From JBEKZQ01 sp049509675 (GTDB lineage Bacteria > Planctomycetota > Planctomycetia > Pirellulales > Thermoguttaceae): a stretch of DNA of 24,060 nucleotides. Position numbers and translations under genes: made by a program. Location: assembly GCA_049509675.1 (NCBI GenBank), contig JBEKZQ010000039.1:1-24060 (forward strand), in the 5' to 3' direction. The stretch's first letter is position 1. Each line of letters opens with the position of its first letter. The notes under the pieces were generated by a model that was not told the DNA's origin, did not search any database, and saw nothing but the letters and a program-made list of their open reading frames with translations. Shown here in pieces: positions 17,016-22,712 of the stretch.

Positions 17016-17334
17016 TCACCTCATAGGTTCCACCGCCCCACTGATTTGTGAACGCATAGGTCTTATCGCCGGATCGAATTAACTCCGTGTCCTTGCAGAA
17101 GAACCGAAAGTCGTCAAATCGCTTGCCTTCTTGCTCGGCCCGCGCCGTCAGCAGTTGAACGAACTGCTGGGAATCCACCTCCCCTTCGACCCATCGGAAC
17201 ATCCGGCCCGACTGCGAAGGCACCGCAGCGATGATCTGGTCGGGCGTGACGCCGTGGTCACATCGATAGCGAACGACTTGGAAGATAACGTGGCGTTTGG
17301 CCAACCGCTCGTACTTGGCGCCGCCGATCGTCAC
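16957..17334 (-). pseudogene. headless ORF of unknown family, truncated at its 5' end
   Basis: From a GTG at 17334 this gives 125 residues, but the same frame stays open and protein-like up to 17439 (IIPLPEAEEYTVRIKEKQYQ, then ERAARKVEYDL) with no ATG, GTG or TTG before an in-frame TAA at 17440-17442. The native N-terminus therefore appears to be missing. The open frame stops a few bases before the repeat at 17448-17505, which suggests the cut happened at the repeat. The visible part has DDFRFFCKDTELIRSGDKTY followed by AFTNQWGG, and ends in AFPDRGIACSPSA. I do not recognise the family with any confidence. It could still be translated from the GTG as a short protein. Confidence 0.5.
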
Positions 17335-17447
17335 GTCGTATTTTGTCAGATCATATTCAACCTTTCGGGCAGCGCGCTCCTGATATTGCTTCTCCTTGAT
17401 TCGGACCGTGTACTCTTCCGCCTCGGGCAGAGGGATGATTTACTGCA

Positions 17448-17505
17448 CGTCGAGAAGCAGACGCAGCTAGTATTGGGAAGTTGAGCAACCGCACTTGCCT
17501 CCGCC
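17448..17505. repeat. degenerate copy A of a palindromic module-border repeat
   Basis: It shares CGCAGC, TATTGGGAA, TGAGCA and a CCT(C/G)CGCCC tail, in order, with the copy at 19372. It lies just after the stop codon of the PIN toxin gene on the minus strand and just before the headless ORF. Confidence 0.5.
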
Positions 17506-17510
17506 CGCCT

Positions 17511-17933
17511 TCACGACATCCAGTCCTCGATTCGAAGACCGGGAACCCTGTTGAAATCGTTCGCGTTCCGAGTCAACAACGTCGCATCATTTGCCAGGGC
17601 GATGCTGGCAATTTTCAGATCCATGGTTCCGACGCGCGCCTTGGCCCGTTTCAACGAGTCGTACCGGTCGGCGGCAGCCTCGTTCCAGTCGAGCACCTGC
17701 CACGTGGCAAAGAAACGGAAAAGCTGTCGCAACTTTGCATACGCGCCAATCTGGCTGCGTGGTTCGTGCATACGGCGCACAGCCGCCATCCAGCCGCGCA
17801 TCGTCTCCTCTACCGTGATGATAGTCGTGGCATAGGGCTCCGCCGCACGGTCCAATCGTTCCTTCAAACGACGCGATTCCGCCGATGTGCCCCTTTGGTA
17901 CTCGACCAAGTGATCCGTGTCGAGGACCAACAT
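17511..17933 (-). CDS. PIN-domain ribonuclease toxin (VapC-like)
   Basis: 140 residues with the PIN acidic set: Asp in MLVLDTDHL, Glu in ITVEETMRGW, Asp in GTMDLKIASIAL, and the final NDATLLTRNANDF segment. VapC toxins are Mg-dependent RNases acting on tRNA or rRNA in the cytoplasm. The start ATG at 17933 forms a TGATG overlap with the antitoxin stop. A GTG one codon earlier is possible. The gene is complete and all catalytic positions look intact, so the module is likely functional. The copy A repeat lies right after its stop codon. Confidence 0.9.
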   Translation of the reverse strand: MLVLDTDHLVEYQRGTSAESRRLKERLDRAAEPYATTIITVEETMRGWMAAVRRMHEPRSQIGAYAKLRQLFRFFATWQVLDWNEAAADRYDSLKRAKARVGTMDLKIASIALANDATLLTRNANDFNRVPGLRIEDWMS

Positions 17934-18133
17934 CACGCATCCTCGGAGTTTGCTTGGTTCCGGTACTCGCGACCTAGACGGACGATCTCCTCGAAGTCGG
18001 GGTCTCCGGCGAACATGCCAAATGTCTCTTGCACGCTACCCAAAAGACGGAACGGCTTCAATTCGCCGCGCAACTCCGCGACTTGCCGCTCCAAATCATG
18101 TACTCGCTGCTCCAACTGTTCCAGCGTCATCAT
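17933..18133 (-). CDS. small coiled-coil antitoxin of the PIN toxin
   Basis: 66 residues. The N-terminal half is a heptad-rich coiled coil (LEQLEQRVHDLERQVAELRG). The C-terminal half (FAGDPDFEEIVRLGREYRNQ) is acidic and would be the toxin-binding tail. No DNA-binding fold is obvious, unlike typical VapB. AGAAGGAG lies 5 nt before ATG 18133 and the stop overlaps the toxin start, the usual antitoxin-first arrangement. A possible promoter lies at 18194-18223. The partner assignment rests on overlap and size, and I recall similar pairs in planctomycetes without a named family. Confidence 0.8.
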   Translation of the reverse strand: MMTLEQLEQRVHDLERQVAELRGELKPFRLLGSVQETFGMFAGDPDFEEIVRLGREYRNQANSEDA

Positions 18134-18193
18134 CGTCTCCTTCTTGTCTCACCGCGCCCCATGCTCGGAATTCAAACGGCCCCCCGCAGCCCA

Positions 18194-18223
18194 ATTCTAC
18201 CCTCAACGCGCGCCCTGCGGCAA
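18194..18223 (-). promoter_or_regulatory. possible promoter of the PIN toxin-antitoxin pair
   Basis: On the minus strand, TTGCCG, an 18-bp spacer and TAGAAT (5/6 at -10), about 60 bp before the antitoxin ATG and immediately after repeat copy B. Moderate match. Confidence 0.4.
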
Positions 18224-18257
18224 CCGCGCGGGGTTGGTGCAAGCATTCAAGGTGCAG

Positions 18258-18326
18258 GGGTCGAAACGGGGTCGCCGCTAGCGTTGGGAAACCGAGCAGC
18301 CGGAGCTAACTTCTTCCCGGTTGCGA
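18258..18326. repeat. palindromic module-border repeat, copy B
   Basis: 69 bp. The left end GGGTCGAAACGGG and the core GAGCAGCCGGAGCTA are identical to copy C at 19372-19440. The ends pair with each other (TCGAAACGGGG against CCCGGTTGCGA). It contains the last codons and stop of the XRE gene. Confidence 0.8.
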
Positions 18327-18668
18327 TGCCTTCCGTTGCGACGCCCGTTTCGACTCCGGCCGTTTCCGTTTCAGGGCAGCCTCAATCCGTTCGATCGTCC
18401 GCACGTTGGGCTTGTGCTTGCCGGATTCCAAGCGAGAAAGCGTCTCTTGGCGAATCCCCGCGAGTTTGGCCAATTGAGCCTGAGTCAGGCCACGTTCCCG
18501 TCGTTCCCTGATGATGTCCCTCGCAATCGAAGCACGAACGAATGGCAGCGCTTCACAAGTGCCGTCCTCGTCGATCGGCGGGAAGTCCGGTCCTTCGATG
18601 GCGGCAAGTTCGGCCTCGGGGATCAGAACAAACCGCGTGCCCATGATGTCAATGGTAGCTCTAGCCAT
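18306..18668 (-). CDS. XRE-family helix-turn-helix regulator / antitoxin-like
   Basis: 120 residues. An N-terminal segment (IDIMGTRFVLIPEAELAAIE) of the type that precedes the HTH in some antitoxins is followed by a Cro/C1-type HTH (RRERGLTQAQLAKLAGIRQE, TLSRLESGKHKPN). The basic tail (KRKRPESKRASQRKASQPGRS) ends inside repeat copy B, so its final residues are repeat-encoded. The ATG at 18668 has AGGGA 9 nt upstream; a longer frame from 18689 is unlikely. No RelE/HigB-like toxin lies next to it. The neighbour upstream on the same strand is the nucleotidyltransferase-fold gene, which is the only candidate partner. Confidence 0.85.
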   Translation of the reverse strand: MARATIDIMGTRFVLIPEAELAAIEGPDFPPIDEDGTCEALPFVRASIARDIIRERRERGLTQAQLAKLAGIRQETLSRLESGKHKPNVRTIERIEAALKRKRPESKRASQRKASQPGRS

Positions 18669-18697
18669 AGAATCTGTCCCTATGTCCAATTTGTTCG

Positions 18698-18726
18698 ATG
18701 ATGACGGCTTATGACAAAATAGTCAA
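18698..18726 (-). promoter_or_regulatory. possible promoter of the XRE gene
   Basis: On the minus strand, TTGACT, a 17-bp spacer and CATCAT (4/6), some 30 bp before the XRE ATG, in the 79-bp gap after the nucleotidyltransferase gene. It suggests the XRE gene can be expressed separately. Confidence 0.35.
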
Positions 18727-18747
18727 GTTCCTGCTTGTTGCCTTTGC

Positions 18748-19338
18748 TCACGCCTCCCGATCGCGCGTCTCGATCAGTTGCTTCAGTCGCGCAGAAAGCT
18801 CGGGCGGGAAACGGACGCACCACGTTTCGTCCAGCAACCCAACCTCCAGCAGGTCCAGAAGGTGGACTTGGTCTTTCAAGCGAAAGGAGGTCAACTTCAT
18901 GCGCACCAGGGCGTCCAGGGTGGGCACAAGGAAGTCGGGCCCAGCCTCCGACTCGCTCACTTCGGGAGCCGGAAGAAGGTAATCGGCGCGCACCTTCTCT
19001 CCCGCGAATAAGACATGAATCGCACTCCGCACTGACCCCTCCGCTCCGTCCAGGAACAGGTCGACCCCCGCCACGTTCTGGTGGATGAAACCGACCGACT
19101 GCAACTCGGCAATCGTCCGGGCGAAATCCTGCCGCCGAATGAGCAAGTCCACGCCCTTCGTGTTCCGCACCGCTTCCTGATCCACGCGCGCGACCCAGGC
19201 GGCCACCGCATTGCCCCCAACCACCACATACGGAATTCCCGCGCGCCGCAGCGCCGCGGCCGCGCGACAGGCTCGCTCTCGAACGTCTTCCACGGCGGCA
19301 ATCATCCTTTTCCACGAGAAGTCCTTCAGGGTTACCAT
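18748..19338 (-). CDS. nucleotidyltransferase-fold protein with altered metal motif
   Basis: 196 residues of the minimal nucleotidyltransferase type: YVVVGGNAVAAWVARVD, then NTKGVDLLIRRQDF, then FLVPTLDALVRMKLTSFRLK and DQVHLLDLLEVG, as in AbiEii/MNT-like and toxin-associated NTases. Family members normally have DxD after the T; here the first Asp is Gly (KGVDLL), so catalysis may be lost or weakened. The ATG at 19338 has AGAGG 7 nt upstream. It lies between repeat copies C and B together with the XRE gene, and may form a two-gene module with it. Alternative: a plain, non-toxin NTase common in planctomycetes. Confidence 0.75.
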   Translation of the reverse strand: MVTLKDFSWKRMIAAVEDVRERACRAAAALRRAGIPYVVVGGNAVAAWVARVDQEAVRNTKGVDLLIRRQDFARTIAELQSVGFIHQNVAGVDLFLDGAEGSVRSAIHVLFAGEKVRADYLLPAPEVSESEAGPDFLVPTLDALVRMKLTSFRLKDQVHLLDLLEVGLLDETWCVRFPPELSARLKQLIETRDREA

Positions 19339-19371
19339 GGTCAGCCTCTCACGTCCACGACCGCCGGTCCG

Positions 19372-19440
19372 GGGTCGAAACGGGACCGCAGCATCTATTG
19401 GGAACGTGAGCAGCCGGAGCTACCTGCGCCCCGTTGCGAC
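19372..19440. repeat. palindromic module-border repeat, copy C
   Basis: 69 bp with terminal arms GGTCGAAACGGG and CCCCGTTGCGACC pairing, and inner CGCAG/CTGCG. It lies 5 bp after the stop of the oxidoreductase remnant and 33 bp before the nucleotidyltransferase ATG. Confidence 0.8.
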
Positions 19441-19445
19441 CGCTG

Positions 19446-19778
19446 CTACGCCTTCAAGCCCGTCCGATCGACCTCGATGCGACGGTCCTCCTTGATGAGT
19501 TCGTCCATGCTCAGCCGTCCCTGCCGCGCGGCGGCCTCGCGACCCAGGATACAGGTCAAGCAGCCGTCGACCGCCCGCTGAACCGTAGGGTTGTCGAAGC
19601 ACCCGGACGTCACGCTTTCGTGAAACGTGGCGATATTCCGCATGGCCCCGCCCACCTGCGGCGCGGCATCGGCCCGGGCCGCAGCCGCCAGCAGCGGCGC
19701 GGAGGCCGCCGCCAATGACCCTTGCACAAAATCGCGACGACTGACGCGCGGCCCGTTTGAGGACTGATCTCGGCTCAT
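19446..19778 (-). pseudogene. internally deleted Tat-exported Gfo/Idh/MocA-type oxidoreductase remnant
   Basis: 110 residues in two parts that normally lie far apart. Residues 1-40 are a Tat signal (VSRRDFVQGSLAAASAPLLA). Residues 45-110 match, from memory, the extreme C-terminus of planctomycete Gfo/Idh/MocA oxidoreductases: NIATFHESVTSG, NPTVQRAVDGCLTCILGREA, MDELIKEDRRIEVDRTGLKA. The Rossmann and substrate domains, some 300 or more residues, are absent. The join (ADAAPQVGGAMRNI) is in frame, so the deletion left an open short ORF with its Shine-Dalgarno (AAGGGGG) intact. It may still make a small exported peptide, but the enzyme is lost. Confidence 0.7.
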
Positions 19779-19950
19779 GGCTTGGCCCCCCTTGATCGGT
19801 TCAGTTCCAGCCATTCTAGCCCGCAAGCCGCGGGAATTCCAGAGAGCGAAACGGGGCCCCAGGAGAACTGCAAAGTCGGGGTCTGGTCCATTCTTCTGCG
19901 TCTCCAACCAACAGCGTGGGACTCGGGACCAGCCAAGAAATGCGCCGCCC

Positions 19951-21396
19951 TCAGCCGGGCAGGGTAATCAGGAACGTGGCCCCGTGGCCGGGTTGGCTTT
20001 CGACCCGAATCTGGCCGCCATGGTTGGCGACGATGCGCCAGCACTTCGACAAACCCAGACCCAGCCCGCGGCCGGCCTGACGCGCGGAGTAGAAGGGATC
20101 AAAAAGGTGCGGGCGCTCGGCCCACGGAATGCCGGGGCCGTCATCGCAGATGCGGATCTCGATCTCGTCGTTTTTCCGGCCGACGGAGAGCACGACGTGG
20201 CCCGAGCGGCCGATCGCTTCCAAGGCATTCTGACACACGGCCCGAAGGGCAACCATCAACTGCGTCGGATCGGCAACGATCTCCACGGGCCCCGGCTCGC
20301 CTTCCAACGACAAGAGTATCTCCTGCTCGGCGGCGGCCGGCCCCATCTCGGCAATCAGACGTTTTAGCAATGCAGTTAGCTCGAAAGGCTCGGGCACGGG
20401 TTGCGGCGGGCGGGCAAACAGCCGCATGTCGGCGATCATCTCGTGCGCCCGCAGCGCCTGGGCGTTGATCAGGGCCAGGCCGCGGCGGCGTTCGGGGTCG
20501 CGCTCGTCACGCAACAGGAGTTGGGCCCGGCCGGCGACCACGGTGAGCGGATTGTTGATTTCGTGGCCGGCCCCGGCGGCGAACTCGGCCAGGGCCTCCA
20601 ACTTTTCGCTCTGCAGCGTCTCGTCGAATCGCTGCTCCAAAGCGGCCAATCGCGCCAACCGGGCGGCCAACGCAGGCAGCCAATCGGCCGCCCCGCCCGA
20701 GAGTGCCAGCCACTGCTGCCGCGCCGTATCGCCCTGTTGCCGGCATTCGGCCAGGCGGGATTCCATTTCCAGCGGCGGCGACTGGGCGCCCAGCAGTTCC
20801 ACGGCGCGATCGACCATGCCCCGGGCAGCGATGACTTCCGCCGGCGGCTCCCGCAGCCATAGCGGCAGGAAGGCGGAGAAATCCGTACTCGGGTCTGCCG
20901 CCAGCCAGCCTGGCCCATCGTGCAACAGCGCAAGCAGGGCGACCAGGGGGCGCTGTCGAGACTGCTGCCGCGACAGGCACGAGACCGCAAGACGGGCGCG
21001 CTCCACGGCGACGGCCACCAGGCGGCCATAGGATTCGGCCCGAGCGGCCCAGTCGGGCGGCCACTCGTACTGCCCCGCTGCCTCCCATTGCAGTGCGGCA
21101 AGACCGTGATCGGCGATCCAGCGGGCCGCCTCGGCGCAGGAGCACGGTCGGAACTCGACGTCGCGCTGCGCGGCGCACACGGCCCACAGTAGCAGGGGGG
21201 GGTCTATCGCCAGGGCTTCGCTCAGGCGGCGCAACGCGCGCCGCCGGTCCACGCCCAGCAAGGCCCCGGCAATCGCGCCGGCCGACTGGTCGGCCATGGG
21301 GAGAAGGAAGCGTCCACCGCCAATGGGGACAGTCCCATTTTCGCCGACGCGAAAATGGGGACAGTCCCCGGCGACCAGGGGTGGCAAGCAGCGCAT
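19951..21396 (-). CDS. cytosolic sensor histidine kinase
   Basis: 481 residues without membrane segments. The N-terminal part (ALRRLSEALAIDPPLLLWAV ... WIADHGLAALQW) resembles an HDOD-like helical region. A linker and coiled coil lead to the phospho-acceptor box AAGAGHEINNPLTVVAGRAQ, N box VCQNALEAIG, G1 CDDGPGIP, F box LFDPFYSAR, G2 GRGLGLGLS, and a normal HATPase end. It likely phosphorylates the regulator encoded 15 bp upstream. Starting at ATG 21396, the first 32 residues include the family-1 repeat (GDCPHFRVGENGTVPI). An alternative ATG at 21297 leaves the repeat in a 114-bp gap. I prefer 21396 for its tight spacing, but neither start has a good Shine-Dalgarno. Confidence 0.88.
   Translation of the reverse strand: MRCLPPLVAGDCPHFRVGENGTVPIGGGRFLLPMADQSAGAIAGALLGVDRRRALRRLSEALAIDPPLLLWAVCAAQRDVEFRPCSCAEAARWIADHGLAALQWEAAGQYEWPPDWAARAESYGRLVAVAVERARLAVSCLSRQQSRQRPLVALLALLHDGPGWLAADPSTDFSAFLPLWLREPPAEVIAARGMVDRAVELLGAQSPPLEMESRLAECRQQGDTARQQWLALSGGAADWLPALAARLARLAALEQRFDETLQSEKLEALAEFAAGAGHEINNPLTVVAGRAQLLLRDERDPERRRGLALINAQALRAHEMIADMRLFARPPQPVPEPFELTALLKRLIAEMGPAAAEQEILLSLEGEPGPVEIVADPTQLMVALRAVCQNALEAIGRSGHVVLSVGRKNDEIEIRICDDGPGIPWAERPHLFDPFYSARQAGRGLGLGLSKCWRIVANHGGQIRVESQPGHGATFLITLPG
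21325..21369. repeat. 45-bp palindromic repeat at the kinase 5' end (family 1)
   Basis: GGGGACAGTCCCATTTTCGC and GCGAAAATGGGGACAGTCCCC around a short centre. The arms are the same as in family 1, but the centre reads CGCCGACGCG instead of CGTTCGACG, so this is a diverged subtype. It is read as GDCPHFRVGENGTVPI if the kinase starts at 21396. Confidence 0.88.
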
Positions 21397-21411
21397 GGCG
21401 GAATGTGGGGA

Positions 21412-21993
21412 TCAGACCGTGCGAACGGCCTCGATATCCAGGTGGTGGCACATCCGCTCGACGAGCTTCTCCACCTCGAACGGCTTGTGCATGAAATCGT
21501 TGGCCCCGGCCTCGCGAAGCTCGCCGATCTTGTCTTCCTCGACCATGCCCGAAATGCAGATAATGCGGACATCGTCCATGGCCTTGTCGTTGCGGACCCG
21601 TTGACAGACTTCCTTGCCGTTGATGTCGGGGAGCATCACGTCCAACACGATCAGGTCGGGATGATACTCCTTGACCATCATGCCGGCGTCGAAACCGTTG
21701 TTGACGCTCCGCACCTCGAACCGCCCGTCGCGCTCGAGCACGTCGGTGATCAACTCGACCAGCTCTGCGTCGTCGTCGACGAGGAGGATCTTGCGTTTGC
21801 CGCTTTCCAAGGCATCGGTGGGGATGCCGTTGTCGCGCATGAACGAGTACAACTGCTCGCGTGGAATCCGGCGGAAGCGGCTTCCGGGCACGCGGAAGCC
21901 CTTGAGCTGGCCGGAGTCAAAACAACGGATGATCGTCTGCTGAGAAACTTTGCAGATCTTTGCTGCTTCGCCAGTCGTGAACACAGTCTTCAT
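21412..21993 (-). CDS. response regulator with N-terminal excisionase/MerR-type HTH and C-terminal receiver
   Basis: 193 residues. Residues 1-50 form an excisionase-like HTH (FTTGEAAKICKVSQQTIIRC, FRVPGSRFRRIPREQL). Residues 70-190 form a receiver domain with DDD acid pocket (ILLVDDDAEL), phospho-acceptor Asp in LIVLDVMLP, Ser/Thr position in ICISGM, and Lys in FMHKPFE. This domain order, DNA-binding first, is the reverse of most regulators and is one I recall from planctomycetes. The ATG at 21993 has AAGGG 9 nt upstream; an ATG three codons earlier has no spacing for a ribosome site. The kinase gene follows in the same direction. Target genes cannot be told from the sequence. Confidence 0.9.
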   Translation of the reverse strand: MKTVFTTGEAAKICKVSQQTIIRCFDSGQLKGFRVPGSRFRRIPREQLYSFMRDNGIPTDALESGKRKILLVDDDAELVELITDVLERDGRFEVRSVNNGFDAGMMVKEYHPDLIVLDVMLPDINGKEVCQRVRNDKAMDDVRIICISGMVEEDKIGELREAGANDFMHKPFEVEKLVERMCHHLDIEAVRTV

Positions 21994-22024
21994 TTTCACC
22001 ATCCCTTTGTCTAGCCAGGATTCT

Positions 22025-22085
22025 GACTAGTTTCAGCGAAACCCTCGGAAGCGATTTCGGCGTGCAGTCCAGGGGGTTTCTAGTC
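22025..22085. repeat. inverted repeat in the response-regulator leader
   Basis: GACTAG (22025) and AAACCC (22039) pair with GGGTTTCTAGTC (22074-22085), with an 8-nt bulge on one side. It lies 30-90 bp before the regulator ATG and could be a leader hairpin or an operator. Confidence 0.35.
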
Positions 22086-22227
22086 CTCCGTGTCGTACTG
22101 TGCCCGGTTGGGCAGTGGGACAGGCCCCACCACCCCGAGACCACGATGTCTCAAACGACAACCGTTCGCAGTATCCGGTCACTTATACTTTGCGCGGTCT
22201 GAAATGATCCCAACCGCAGCAAAAAGG

Positions 22228-22255
22228 GAACGGATCGTTTCATTACGAACCGTTC
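22228..22255. repeat. GAACGG...CCGTTC inverted repeat, possible operator
   Basis: GAACGG and CCGTTC arms with a 16-bp centre. A further AACCGTTCG lies near 22160, so the half-site occurs three times within 100 bp upstream of the regulator gene. Confidence 0.3.
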
Positions 22256-22596
22256 ACACAAAAAACTTCACGCGATTGAGAAGGGGCGCCAATCCTTGCC
22301 TGGGGCGATGGTTTGGTCACTTCACCGTGCAAGTACAAAACTCGCCACAATTCGCCACATACGCAAGCTCGTTACGTCTCAAAAGACCTCCAATCGACAA
22401 GCTCGCCCGGTACTGCCGACATTGCCAAGCTTGCCAACGGGCGCAATTATAGCCATCTTTCCGGGACAGTCAATATTGCTTCTAGTTCCCTAAGTTACTA
22501 CCGGACTATGGGTTACGAAGCCTCTTCAAGTTGGCAACTTACACGCCCGGCGGGCCAGCCGCGGCACAAGAAGGCGCCCAGCCTACCAGTTCGCGG

Positions 22597-22669
22597 AAAA
22601 GGGGGACAGGCACTTCTTGTGCAAAGCACCCGAAGGGCCATTCCGGCAAAAGGTGCCTGTCCCCCTTTT
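22597..22669. repeat. strong inverted repeat downstream of mnmG
   Basis: Arms AAAAGGGGGACAGGCAC and GTGCCTGTCCCCCTTTT match over 17 bp, with a 39-bp centre. It lies 44 bp after the mnmG stop. On the minus strand the hairpin ends in CCCCCTTTT, so it may also work as a terminator. The GGGGACAGG core relates it loosely to family 1. Confidence 0.85.
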
Positions 22670-22712
22670 CCCAACCTCGTTCGCCCGTTCCACCCGCCTC
22701 GCCGATACTGCG

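Larger units (their letters stand above)
22003..22712. other. 710-bp non-coding region between the response regulator and mnmG
   Basis: No convincing gene: the short plus-strand frames have no family-like motifs or good ribosome sites. It is visibly less GC-rich than the genes around it from about 22150 to 22500. It holds two inverted repeats (22025-22085 and 22228-22255), a short hairpin TGCCCGGTTGGGCA at 22100, and a strong inverted repeat at 22597-22669. The response-regulator promoter should lie here; the minus-strand TATAAG near 22190 is a possible -10 without a clear -35. Confidence 0.6.

Noticed and set aside
18680..19315. 211-residue minus-strand ORF ending just before the XRE gene, possible toxin tail
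   Set aside because: It is a frame shadow of the nucleotidyltransferase gene; its last residues do not resemble a RelE or HigB C-terminus.
17448..19440. Integron attC sites
   Set aside because: The repeats are palindromic and follow gene ends, but no RYYYAAC/GTTRRRY box pairs are present and no integrase is in the window.
22228..22669. CRISPR array or tRNA gene in the 22.0-22.7 kb gap
   Set aside because: No regularly spaced direct repeats and no cloverleaf with a T-arm consensus could be found by eye.
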